A stretch of 64,000 nucleotides of DNA from Liolophura sinensis (Eukaryota; Mollusca; Polyplacophora; Chitonida; Chitonidae), in contig NC_088302.1 in NCBI RefSeq assembly GCF_032854445.1, positions 28,992,330 through 29,056,329 on the forward strand. The letters run 5' to 3'. Shown piece by piece: positions 1 through 10,825 of this stretch (its first letter is position 1; each line of letters opens with the position of its first letter). The notes under the pieces were generated by a model. The model was given only the letters and a program-made list of their open reading frames with translations. It did no database searches and was not told the DNA's origin. The translations under genes were made by a program, and so were the position numbers.

Positions 1-53
1 AATGGATTTCGTCATGCTAATAGCATCTGCCTAAGAAAACTAACATTCCTAGT

Positions 54-256
54 GGGCCCTCCGTGGCTCAGTTGATTAGCGCGCTAGCGCAGCGTAATGA
101 CCCAGGAGCCTCTCACCAATGCGGTCGCTGTGAGTTCAAGTCCAGCTCATGCTGGCTTCCTCTCTGGCTGTAAGTGGGAAGGTCTGCCAGCAACCTGCGG
201 ATGGTCGTGGGTTTTCACCGGGGTAAAACACCAATCAAATAAATAAATAAATAAAT
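54..256 (+). repeat. tRNA-derived SINE (family A), internally deleted
   Basis: Starts with a tRNA-like head: A box TGGCTCAGTTGATTAGC and B box GAGTTCAAGTCC. It ends in ACACCAATCAAATAAA with AAAT repeats. Compared with the full copy at 6270-6535, about 80 bp of the body between GGTTTTCACCGG and GTAAAACACC is missing. A tRNA-derived Pol III SINE is clear; the named superfamily is not verified. Confidence 0.9.
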
Positions 257-446
257 CTGAGAAGAACTGCAGTATTTTACATCGATATTGATAGTATAAT
301 TGATGACGATGTTTCGAGACAGGTTCACCTTTGAGCACACACGAGTATCTAAATGTACAGGTCGGATGGGTGTCTGCATACAATAACTTGATGCCATGGA
401 TGTCGTATCTGGTGTCTTCTCCTGGGCGTTCCAGGGAGAAAGGGTT

Positions 447-572
447 ATATTTAATTATTTCTCTGATTGAAGTCTTACACGGTACTCGGGAATATTTCAC
501 TTTTTGCGACGGTGGCCAACATTTTGGTGGAAGGAGCCCTCGAGAAACCCACGACTATCAGCAGGTTGCTGG
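447..572 (-). repeat. Degenerate SINE family A, 3' half
   Basis: Read on the minus strand, it matches the family A body and tail: a diverged AAATATTC-TGAG-TAC core, the GCCGTCG-like block, and GCAGGTTGCTGG. It has several substitutions and no tRNA head. Confidence 0.75.
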
Positions 573-681
573 TACCTATGCGTTGAAACAGACATTCGTT
601 TACTCGTTGTCAATCAATATGGACGCTCCAGGTCAATAATCCCCTAGCCAATTCTCAAAACGACGTCAAACACAAACCACC

Positions 682-780
682 AAAGAACTAAGAAAGTATA
701 AAAAGTACGGAAATAGGACTGAATCAAGCAAAGAGAAGCAGTCAACAGTTTTCAGTGATGTTGGAAAGGCGAAAAATATG
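682..780 (+). repeat. Dispersed repeat family C, copy 1
   Basis: Shares AAGAACTAAGAAAGTAT and the later AACAGTTTTCA block, in the same order and spacing, with 3641-3740. No terminal repeats or coding potential were seen. The class is unknown. Confidence 0.55.
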
Positions 781-878
781 CTCTATAGGCGAATGAATGA
801 AATCAGTATGAACATCCGGTGCGATGGTAGTATAAAATATGAATCCCAGATGCGCTTTGGTTTTTACTCTCTGTTCTG

Positions 879-880
<2 letters not shown>

Positions 881-908
<28 letters not shown>
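881..908 (+). repeat. Poly(T) tract, 28 nt
   Basis: Uninterrupted T run. It may be the poly(A) tail of a minus-strand retrotransposed fragment, but no body is recognisable beside it. Confidence 0.9.
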
Positions 909-912
<4 letters not shown>

Positions 913-930
913 TTTACCAGATATAATGAC

Positions 931-980
931 AATAGGCCGGATAATGCACAATAGGGCGGATAATGCACAATAGGCCGGAT
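931..980 (+). repeat. 19-bp tandem repeat, about 2.6 copies
   Basis: The unit AATAGGCCGGATAATGCAC starts at 931, 950 and 969. There is one substitution in the second copy. Confidence 0.9.
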
Positions 981-2113
981 ATCACCGGGAATGTGGGACG
1001 ACTTGTTGAGTGCCTTACTGTCGTCGCTGCTCGGATTTTGCTCTCCACGCTGTCGTATATTATACGTTTTGAACAGCTGCATTCGACCCGCGATGAGATA
1101 CCTGTATTTGTGTATTATTCATAAACGAATTTAAAATTTTAATGGGATATCATGCCTAGAATATCGACCTACCTAAATCGCTGAAAACTGAGGGCTGCTT
1201 CCAGAATCTCTCCTACACGTTACCACTTAATATACTATTTATATAATTATTTCTTTTGTAGTATTTCTTTAAGAACTCTTGTTTTAGGTTCCTTTGTTAA
1301 TGGGTATTGGGATTATTGAATTGTAAAGCCGTTTCATAGTCAACGAGTGGTATACGAATGTTGGGCTTGATCCAGCTGATTATGTTGTTCAAAGGTCAAA
1401 TAAACAATTGTAGTCTGTTCATTATAGATTGAGTGCCGTTATCCCTTACATATCACATCTTCGATATTAAACCAAACCTAAGGTTACGGACTCTCATTCA
1501 GTGTGTCGATAACGGTGTCGCAGTTGTCTCCCTTCCTCTGTTTGCGACCTTAAAAATCGTCCCAAATTGGAACTGATACTATTGCCTAAATTTGATTAAT
1601 TCAATCTTCTCAGTTTTTCCTAGGAAATCAATGAAATTGTTTCCGACCGCGTGTCCCTCTCTCCCTCCGTAACCTATGATGCAGTGATAAACAAACTAAT
1701 ATTAAAACATTTAAAGTGACAATCTCAAACAAAATCAATTTGCGGTAATTGCCCACCACCCATCAAAATAGTTCGTAAGCTCGCGTAAAAATTTAGTTAA
1801 CTGAATTTCAGTTGAATTGATATGTGATATGTGATAAGTGACATGTGAGCAGTTTCCATACATACATGGTAGCTAGTCTCATTACTTTACATTTGTCTTG
1901 AACAGATTATGCTTGGAGTTTTTAATGTGGATCACGCAAACGTGTCAAATGGCATTCCTGTCGGCTGCTGTTTTGTGTTACGCTCTGTAAATAAGGCGGT
2001 AAAACTGGTGGTCTAGCTGTTTCTGTTGTCAAATTTCTAGCCCTGTGATTAGCATCACTGCAATATTTTACGTTATGTTGTTTAATCCATGAAGCTGCGA
2101 ATGTATAAGATAC
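981..2113. other. No gene seen
   Basis: AT-rich single-copy-looking DNA with stops in all frames. No splice-bounded open exon, RNA gene or repeat could be supported. Confidence 0.6.
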
Positions 2114-2242
2114 TTCTATTTAAGCATTTACATGACACTTTAGAATAAAGCCCTAACTCAGAGGAATTAGCAAGAGGTCGGGTTTTTCACTGGTTCCACT
2201 TGACCATTTGCCAACTATCACACTGTCGTCTCTGCTCTGAGG
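2114..2242 (+). repeat. Dispersed repeat family B, copy 1
   Basis: Shares TATTTAAGCATTTACAT, an ATAAA-CCCTA block and CATTTGCCAACTATC with 15213-15310. It also matches the reverse complement of 14723-14870. Class unknown (MITE or old SINE). Confidence 0.6.
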
Positions 2243-2257
2243 TTACTTTCCATGCGA

Positions 2258-2513
2258 AGCCTCCGTGACTTAGGTGGTTAGCCCGCCAGCGAGGCGCAAT
2301 GACCCAGGAGGCTCTCATGAATGCAGTCGTTATGAGTTCTAGCCCAGTTCATATGGGCATCCTCTCCGTCCGTACGTGCGAAGGTCTTGCAGAAACCTTT
2401 CGGATGGTCGTGTGTTTTGCCCGGTTTTTTCCCCACCATAGAACTGGCCGCCGTCGTATAAGTGAAATACTCTTTAATGCGGCGTAAAGCACCAATTAAT
2501 TAAATAAATAAAT
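2258..2513 (+). repeat. SINE family A, near full length, diverged
   Basis: Tracks the whole consensus from the tRNA-like head (GCCTCCGTGACTTAG) through GGATGGTCGTG and GCCGCCGTCGTATAAGTG to the AATAAATAAAT tail, with scattered point changes. An older copy than 6270-6535. Confidence 0.9.
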
Positions 2514-3640
2514 GTTCACAGTTTTACCTGCTTCCGACATTTTCATAGTAATGTATATCAGCTGGTTGGAATGAAAGAAAGTCGAAATTGCCTCGAAGTT
2601 AATTTAAGAATCCAATGTATTTTACTTTAGCCAATAAACATGCCAAAAAAAGTTTGCGATGAAGACGGTAATTTGCATTAACATATATACTGTAAGTCAC
2701 AAACTTCACTTGCAGTTCTTAAGTCATGATTAGGCGCTCAATAGAAGATCCCTCCGATCCAATGGGTTCTTGGGAAACTGACTACTTCTTGACCAGTGAG
2801 GTAGCATGTAAGACTCGAAGGCCACCAGGAATTTCATTATGCTCTTAGAGATCTGCAGTGTTTTCTGTGGTTTATTTTAATTATATTAGATAGAATTCTT
2901 GACTCAACGTTTGGCGCGTTTGTATTAAAGGGCTTCACACGTACAGTGACATGTTTGTCTGGTTTTGATACTGTAGAAATTCATCGTAGTCTATTTGCGT
3001 TGTGACGTCTTAAAGCGACGACGCCATGGTAACCCCGATAAACCCGGTGACGCAACGACGAAATTCGAACTTCCCACAATGCACAAATGCAATCCTCTAC
3101 ATTCGACTATGTACTTCTTCAAGCAATTGTTTTTGCGATAAGTTATACCTATATGCTAAGTAATAGATCATAATCCAGTGGAAAAAACATAAAGAATGGT
3201 ATTACGAAAATTGTGGTGACTTATGCAATCCACAAAACTTAAAGACGCATCAGTTATGTTTTGAAAAATATTTTGTTGAATACGAAAGATAAGAATGACA
3301 TGTTGTTAACAGACTTATGCCCCTTGAAAAATTTCTCCCACAGTAGTGAACTGCTGCTAATGTATTGACATGTAGACGTTTATTATATAAAGGTTAAAAT
3401 TTTACATTGTCTTGCTTTTGTTTATACACTATCTCATCAAATATAGTAAATCGAAAGTTACGTGTAGGATACCTTTACTGTAACAAAGCGTTGCGTAATT
3501 CTCTCTGACAGCTTTTAACAAAAATATCAGTAACAGTTATAAAAAGCACAGTTTAATTACCTGGTCAAAACAAGGGATTTGCCTATTTCTTTTATTTTTA
3601 TCTAGACAAAAATGATACAAGGGATTTTAGGAACAAAATT
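2514..3640. other. No gene seen
   Basis: AT-rich DNA. No coding exon, RNA gene or clear repeat found on either strand. Confidence 0.55.
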
Positions 3641-3740
3641 GAAGAACTAAGAAAGTATGCAAAGTAAGAAATTAGGAGTTATGTAATAACCAGTTAACAG
3701 TTTTCAATGGCGCCGGAAACAGGCAGGGATTATTTTAGGT
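3641..3740 (+). repeat. Dispersed repeat family C, copy 2
   Basis: Homologous to 682-780 in the same orientation (GAAGAACTAAGAAAGTAT, then AACAGTTTTCA). Diverged, with small indels. Confidence 0.55.
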
Positions 3741-6092
3741 ACAAATACAGTGAGTGTTTGCCAGTATGTACGTGTAAGTTATTGTTGACCAATAATATGT
3801 GTCTCAGTTGCTGATTGAATATCAATTCTTCATTTATCCATTGTGGTGATTTTACTCCACACGATGTATAAACATATCCTGCCTCCGGGTTTAGACACTT
3901 ACTGAAGCTGAAGTCATATATTTACTCATAAGTAAATTAAACTAACTAATTGTAGCATAGAGCGAGGACGTTTGATGTCATATGTTGACAAACTAATTTC
4001 TGTAATAATAACTTTAAACTGTAGCGATGTTTTACCTAATATCAACCAGAATGTTATTTGGGATTCTATATCTTGCAAGGAAGTTTATTATTAAGGGCAC
4101 ATTGGTATGCCTTGTCAGATGCTAAGCCTTAGTTTAGATTTATATAATTGTTTTGTTTGAGGTTTTTTTTTCAACACTATAATGCATTCGTGATAACAAC
4201 AGCTGTACTGTTTGAGATAACGTTTGAGACATTGTATCATTACGATTATATTATTGGTCTTAGATTATTGGCACTCCTGAAATTGTACAGATATATATGG
4301 TATATCTGGCTCACTTTGATGTAGTTTTGATCTGTTTGCAAGTTTGTTTACTTTCTTGCGGTATTCCACAAAGTACACTACGGTAATATAACTTACTACC
4401 TTGACATACCTTTGGCCCCCATATAGTAGCTTTCTTGAGCATAGCATTCCGATGGTAACTGGCGTTCTAACCGTGAGATTTTCACGACCAAAACATACAT
4501 TTGCATCCTATTCTTAAACGCTGATATATATAGCACATAATCTAGATTCAAATATCTAGATTCAAGTTTTTAATTAATACACGATCCACTGATTTACTGG
4601 AAAATCGGCTACTGTTGGACATCTGAAAATCAGGCAAAGTTAACAATCTACCGATATGCTTTCGCAAATTTTTGGGACTGAAAACAACAAAGTAGAGGTG
4701 ACTCTATAATCGAAACTGGAACGATCGGTAAATAAAAGTCGGTGTATTAAGCCCTGTAAAATATATCAGAACCTGAAATTCATGTCAACTTCTCTCGAAC
4801 CGAACTTAAAATCAAAAAGATCGAATTTTTTGTTCTGTTGAAATTCTGTAAATGAGGATGGAAAAGTCAGTCAACTCAAGAAAATCGGCATATGTGATGA
4901 ATCCAATTGGGAGTTGGATTAATTTTATTAATATCTATTAAAAAATCAAATTTCTCGTAATTTATTCGTAGATGACAACATGTTGTAATGCCGCTTGGCG
5001 AGGTGATTTACAAACTTGTGTAAAGATGGGCCCAGTGTAAGAGTTTGAAAGGAAGGGGACTAGGGGAGGGAAAGTTTACAAAATCTTATTCTTCTTATGA
5101 CATTGAAACTGCGTATATATTCACTATTTGACTGTTTGTGAAAGCAAACGTTGAGCACATAATGCATGAAGGTTAATTATATATATATATATTGTATGTA
5201 AGTATGCATCAGTTCAAACTGATCCAAGGTACTGTGTTTGTTGAGTAATGGCGGACATGATTACACAGGGAAACACAATTCCAGTCAAGTCATATGTCAA
5301 TAATACCACTGATGAAGTAAAGCAATTAGCTCAGTGATATTGATCACTGGGTATGATTTGGCCTATGTTGGAAATTCAAACACACATTTAGCCAGTCAGC
5401 AGCTAATATGGATTCAACAAGTAGATAAACGAATAGCTATCAAGTACTTTTGTTATCACCTGATCGATCATATATCAGGGTAAACATTTCGCACTGTCAC
5501 TGTCATGGAGACAAATTGCCAACAATGACAGGAGCGTTTGAAAATCGACTGCAAAGGAATATTTATGTAAATAATATTTTGTTTGCAAACCCGCTCACCA
5601 CCGAAGATTGCTCAAGACTATCCTCCAAACTAAAGGACAGGCATGTGTGGACTTAACTGGTGTCTTTGTCCAGTTCTCCCCTAGCAACTTTATTATCTGT
5701 ACCGTGGCTTGGAGTGCCCTTTTCCAGGGGTCGGTCGCTAGGTTTGCTAAAATCGAAAATATATAATATGAATTAATATCGGTATTAGAACATTTTTGAA
5801 CAAAAAAGGCCATGGGATTAAAACTCCATGTATTTATTAATTTTTTTTATCTTACTGGTCTTTTTCAAGATAAGTGTGCTTGAAATGTTTAATGTATATT
5901 ATTGGTACAAGGTTTATAAGTCGAATAATCCAGGCAGAAGAAGCCTCGGTTTAATTCTTCGTGGCCCCTCTAAACCTTTCACTTCGCATCTTCTATAATC
6001 AGTGGGAAACTATCTCTTCACTAGTCAGACGTTCAAATACACAAACTGTTCTTGTAGGGTTACGCCTATGGGATAGTGATCAATCTATCTGT

Positions 6093-6094
<2 letters not shown>
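3741..6094. other. No gene seen
   Basis: AT-rich, stop-dense in all frames. A short AT run occurs at about 5178-5192. Nothing else could be supported. Confidence 0.55.

Positions 6095-6125
<31 letters not shown>
6095..6125. repeat. (AT)n microsatellite
   Basis: About 15 uninterrupted AT dinucleotides. Confidence 0.95.
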
Positions 6126-6130
<5 letters not shown>

Positions 6131-6255
6131 ACGTGACCATACTACAAAATCAAACTATTGATCAAAATATGCAGGCCTGTACTGAAGCTTATATGGCGCA
6201 GTTCTTTCCCTGATGCTCTCTACCTTTTATATTAAATGATATGCATGACATGAGT

Positions 6256-6549
6256 ATAAATCACATTGATTTATTTATTTGTTTGATTGGTGTTTTACGC
6301 CGTACTCAAGAATATTTCACTTATACGACGGCGGCCAGCATTATGGTGGGCGGAAACCGGGCAGAGCCCGGGGGAAACCCACGACCATCCGCAGGTTGCT
6401 GGCAGACCTTCCCACATACGGCCGAAGAGGAAGCCAGCATGAGCTGGACTTGAACTCACATCGACCGCATTGGTGAGAGACTCCTGGGTCTTTACGCTGC
6501 GCTAGCGCGCTCATCAACTGAGCCACGGAGGCCCCATAAATCACATTGA
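6256..6549 (-). repeat. SINE family A, full length with 14-bp target-site duplication
   Basis: Best reference copy in the window. The element fills 6270-6535 and is flanked by perfect direct repeats ATAAATCACATTGA at 6256-6269 and 6536-6549. On the minus strand the order is tRNA-like head, CCGG-rich body and AAAT tail. A perfect duplication implies a fairly recent LINE-mediated insertion. Confidence 0.97.
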
Positions 6550-7749
6550 GAATGGCACAAAGAGTAAGTCCATCTTTCTAGTTCTCATTTATTGAATGAA
6601 ATATATCCTATGAAACTATACTTAAGATACATATAACAGCCAGGTTATTTGCTTTACTCTAATAATAAGTTGTATATTATCGCTTAGTTGTTCATAACAC
6701 CGCGTACATTCCGTACTACAGACATAAGCTTCAGTACATGTTAAGTTCTCTGAACCAGGCACCGCATGCACTTGTCAATTCAAGTCACATGGTGGATTAT
6801 TTGTTCTGGCGGAGATGTTAGCAAATAGTGAAAGGCTATACATGACCTATACTATATTGTTCCGCAGTGCATGCATGTAATGTGTACTAACGTAAACTAA
6901 CCTTAACTCGCCCTAACCTTACCCGGACTTTAAACTCGAATTTAAACCAGTAAAAAGCATTGGTATTTAACGTTGGTAAGCCGTTGTAAGGTGATGTATA
7001 CTATGAAATAAACAACCCAAAATGTTAACAAAATTAAAAAAAAAAAAAACAGATCTTCCCTACTAATCGCCATTTATAAATTCTTGCTTACACGGTGCAT
7101 ACATTACTTTCTGTAGATGTATACAGTAACTCAGATTTACTGGCCTTTCACCGGAAAAGTGTTCCACAATAGACACAATCTTATAAAGATAAGGTATTAG
7201 AAATTGTGCAACACCTAACCACGATGACGGTATGAACGGATAGAAGTCTAAGCTAATATCTTATAATTTATAATTTTCATACTCCTCGTTAAACAGATGG
7301 TACAGTGCTGGTACATGTCACCGAATACTATGGAATCAATGTCACAATGGTTACATCAGAGGCGAAGTATGAAAGATGAAAGATAAAGAGAAGTGTGCAC
7401 AATGGATGTGTCAGTACATACGGCGTTATCTAACGTTGCTGGAAGATCTGCATGCGCTCGCTGGCGACAACCTGCGAACATCGATCCTAGCAGAGCGCGT
7501 CTCCATAGTCTTCACTTGTGGACATGACCATAGCGACGGCATGTAGACGTACACTACATACAGGATGTATATAGTGACCGTATAAATGGTTGGTTGAGGC
7601 GGGATTATCTCCGCCTCTCTGCACTTCTAAATCATAAGTACATGTAGACTACGTATTTCAGCAGTCATGTCTTGTAGGACGTCCATCAGAGAGGAGTTCA
7701 GGCTAATTAACCTGAGATTATGTCACCATCAACCTCACAGATTCGTCAA
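6550..7749. other. No gene seen
   Basis: Contains a short A run near 7037. No exon, RNA gene or recognisable repeat found. Confidence 0.55.
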
Positions 7750-8158
7750 TGCCCAGGTATGTCTTTAAATTTCGTATTGAGGGATATATGCTGTAAAAGG
7801 GTATTTAAGCATACTGGATCATACATTAATGCCAGGAACCATTTAACTGCCCAGACATCAAAAGCTCTCTTTGCCCTTACAAGACAAATAACTTCTTTAT
7901 CGATGCTTATTGATCTACAAATTGCCTTATTTAATAAGACTATCCAGCCAATATATTTATGGCTGTAAAGTTTTGAGATAGGAAGCTTTATCGGACCCTT
8001 TTTTCTGAAGTTTTGTAAATATTCTATCAATTTAAAGTTTTCGGCTAAAAACAACACTGTTTATGGGGGCACTTGATGTTTTCCAATGTATATCCAAGTA
8101 TTCAAGCCCAAAGTATCTTTTTTGGTAAGAAATATGAAAGGAAGAGAAAGTGAGAAAC
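7750..8158 (+). pseudogene. Decayed non-LTR reverse transcriptase, C-terminal part
   Basis: The translation resembles the end of the reverse transcriptase region of invertebrate LINE-type elements. About 7770-7965 reads TGSYINARNHL, KALFALTRQI and IDLQIALFNKTIQPI, the usual thumb-region pattern. A frame change then gives IYGCKV (family LYGCEVW). Another gives LKFCKYSINLK with VYGG (family RFCK-LL-LK, VYGELG). A further change gives FPMYIQ. At least three frameshifts and internal stops make it inactive. No 5' part, endonuclease or tail is present nearby. The similarity is recognised by eye, not by search. Confidence 0.65.
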
Positions 8159-8283
8159 CATACTGCATCAACTCATGTGAGAAACCATACTGTATCAACT
8201 CATGTGAGAAACCATACTTTATCAACTCATGTGAGAAACCATTTTGTACCAACTCATGTGAGACACCATACTGTATCAACACC
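8151..8283 (+). repeat. 27-bp minisatellite, 5 copies
   Basis: The unit TGAGAAACCATACTGTATCA plus ACTCATG starts at 8151, 8178, 8205, 8232 and 8259. It is a multiple of three and stays open as a nine-residue repeat, EKPYCINSC, continuing one frame of the reverse transcriptase relic. There is no evidence that it is translated. Confidence 0.92.
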
Positions 8284-8511
8284 TTTTACATGGTTATCAT
8301 TTGTCGTAAAAGTATCGTATGAATCTGGATTTGGTAACGGTAACGGCATTGTGTGAACAACTCTGCCAGCTTTATCTATCTTTTATGCTGCTATATGAGG
8401 GGATCTCATTAGTATCTGTAGAATTCATAGCGCACATTGCTTTCGGCACATACATAGTTTTGGCATTCTGGAGTCACGCGAAGTAATATAAAAAAATAAT
8501 CTATAATTGGT

Positions 8512-8656
8512 CAAGGGTCTCCAGCAACCTGCGGATGGTCGTAGGTTTCCCCCGGGCTCTGCCAGGTTTCCTCCCACTGGCCGCCGTCGTATAACTGAAA
8601 TATTCTTGAGTACGACGTAAAACACCAATCAAATAAATAAATAAATAAATCTAAGA
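8512..8656 (+). repeat. SINE family A, 5'-truncated
   Basis: Only the body and tail are present, from CCAGCAACCTGCGGATGGTC to the AAATAAATAAAT tail. The tRNA-like head is absent, as expected from incomplete reverse transcription. Confidence 0.92.
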
Positions 8657-8733
8657 GGTCAACTTGGAACACTTTTCCAACGTTATTTAGACATAACAAC
8701 GTGACTCAGTCTCTTTAGAAAGGAAAAGGGACA

Positions 8734-9225
8734 ATGACTGCAGTACTGAGAGTCTGTTTGTTACATGATGACATTTTGCCTAGCTATAAATCTTATCTTC
8801 TCATCTATGACATACCATCTATCTTGTCATCTATCTATACCGAAACAAAACTAATGACATGTTTTCATAACAATGTTATCATAACAAAACTGACAAGGGC
8901 CTCAGGTGGCTTATACACGTTGATCGATCTCGTACTTCAGCAGTGGTTATCCGAAACAAGCAATATCGTTTGGGGCCTTGATCTCACCCTACCTTTGATG
9001 TCACCAGCTTTTGCATTCCCAGATTTATATGACGTAGAGCAAGGCTATGTATTCAGTGTTGTACATCACTGTAATGGTGACACATTGCTCTTAATTCCGC
9101 ACTCGATGGTTGTAATTACTGACATATCCACTAGGCGCAGCCTGTATGGAAATAGCAAAGGAATCCTGGTTACTTTATGTAATTACGAGATATCAGTAAC
9201 TAACAGAGCACAAAGGTTATATTGA
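8734..9225 (+). CDS. Unrecognised ORF, 163 codons, probably not a gene
   Basis: An ATG-initiated open frame, unusually long for this AT-rich stretch. I recognise no domain, signal peptide or family motif. Its composition is rich in L, I, V and S. It is on the same strand as the Rolling stone-like gene 1.4 kb downstream, but no donor or frame links the two. It could be a chance ORF or an exon of something unknown. Confidence 0.15.
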   Translation: MTAVLRVCLLHDDILPSYKSYLLIYDIPSILSSIYTETKLMTCFHNNVIITKLTRASGGLYTLIDLVLQQWLSETSNIVWGLDLTLPLMSPAFAFPDLYDVEQGYVFSVVHHCNGDTLLLIPHSMVVITDISTRRSLYGNSKGILVTLCNYEISVTNRAQRLY

Positions 9226-10203
9226 TTTTCTTGGACACCACTTGAAGATTACTCTATTCTCCACAACGCAACCATCATAACAGTTTGAATTTACTGGACA
9301 TGCTTACTGCCTCGGTGAACACTTCATATGTCTGCTATTGTTATCGTTATTAACTATGTTGGCAAGATATCTTTATGGTTTCGGAAAACTATCTAGTCGG
9401 TTTCCAGCTTATCTTCCACAATAACCACTGTGAATCATTACATTCGCTAACTCGGTCCTGTCCTCAAAGTTTTGGCATCAGGATAAAAGAAAAAAAAAAC
9501 ATGGTTCTATAGCGTATGGTTTTGGCATGTTAAGAACACTCAAAACGATCGAGTCCCAGGTAAGTGAATGGAAGAGTAGAGGTTTAAATTTCTAAAAGAT
9601 TTACTTTTCCAGGTAAACATCACTTTACAGACTGTAGACATTCCTAATTAATACACTAGCTTCATCTGTTTTCTGTATGGGAGCCGACACGACTAAAATA
9701 GCGTTAAATGTAATAGAGTTGTACAGTTGAAGTGGTTATGCTATCATAACCTTTATTCTGTTAAAGAATCTTCTTATTTTTTTTATTGGACACAGTGAAG
9801 GTTCTCGTCTTTAATTTGTATTATAGAAATTTTATTGGTGTTGTATTACTTGAAGTTAAATGGATACAGAATCGATGTTAATTGGTTAAAAGTAGAGAAG
9901 GGATTCTTGGGTTAAACCCTGCAGCCTTGGTCAGGCATGAATAAATGTGCCATATCTAAAATTCAGCTTAGGTGAGGCATAGCAAAGACTTGCCTATCTA
10001 TCACACCGCAAATCAAACTCGATTTTGTATCCGTTTAAGATGTCAAATCACGAGAAACTATAACAGAAATGCTTATGTAACCAAATTTACGCCACCTTAT
10101 CACCTTGTCTCATATTCGTATGTCACCCATCCCAAAAGTGTATAAAGCTGCATGTGGCAAACATATATTCGACTGAACGCACAATCGATTTTAAAAGTAT
10201 TTT
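9226..10203. other. No gene seen
   Basis: AT-rich. The missing 5' exon(s) of the Rolling stone-like gene could lie here or farther upstream, but I found no candidate with a start codon and a phase-0 donor that I could support. Confidence 0.5.
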
Positions 10204-10386
10204 ATTAATTTATTTGTTTGACAACTTGAATAATGTAAATAATGTTTTACGCCCTACTCAAGAATATTTCACTTATACGACGGTTGCCAGCATTAAGGTG
10301 GGAGGAAACTGAGAAGAGCGCGGAGAAGACCCACGACCATTCGCAGGTTGATGACAGGCCTTCCCACGTACGGCAGGCGAGGAAGC
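10204..10386 (-). repeat. SINE family A, diverged, head missing
   Basis: Minus-strand body and tail. The AAGAATATTTCACTTATACG block, GGGAGGAAAC and CACGACCATTCGCAGGTTG are clear. It stops within the region that would join the tRNA-like head. Confidence 0.88.
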
Positions 10387-10605
10387 TTTAAAAGTGTAAG
10401 AATCCAGCTTATTTATGTTTGCGGCTGACTCTTCAGAAGTGTTTTCGGGTTGTTATGTTCGTCAAGATGTAGAAGTAAACCTAATATGACCAGGAATCAA
10501 GTTGTACCATTATTTGTACAACGTGTACAAGGTTATACCGTTGGCCATTACATATTGTTTTAAACGTGTGCATATATTCCTTTGTATTCTTGTTTCGATT
10601 TACAG

Positions 10606-10825
10606 TATCACCAAGTCCACCGGGTGTTTTATGTGATTTATCGGTGGGTAATTGCCTGCTTCCTCTTGGCCGTGTCCATTGTGTCCGGAAATCAGAACGG
10701 CACTGGACATTACTTCATATATTTAACACACTGGACTTTCATCAGTTTGACCTTTAGTCACGTGGTTCGAGCAGGGTCAGCTCTGTATTACCATGTGGCC
10801 CACAATGAAACTGACACTGTCGTGG
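10606..10825 (+). CDS. Rolling stone-like, internal exon a
   Basis: Acceptor TTTCGATTTACAG precedes 10606 and donor GTGAGT follows 10825. It enters in phase 0 and leaves in phase 1. It encodes two transmembrane helices, VFYVIYRWVIACFLL and the region from HYFIYL to GSALYYHV, with a short loop carrying NGT. Confidence 0.88.

Noticed and set aside
60-150. tRNA gene at the head of SINE copies
   Set aside because: A and B boxes are present, but the sequence does not fold as a full tRNA and is always followed by the SINE body and tail.
6241-6544. Open reading frames inside the SINE copies
   Set aside because: They recur at every SINE copy on both strands and come from the repeat body, not from a gene.
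7746-8057. Minus-strand 103-codon ORF
   Set aside because: Shadow of the plus-strand reverse transcriptase relic, where the family-like residues lie.
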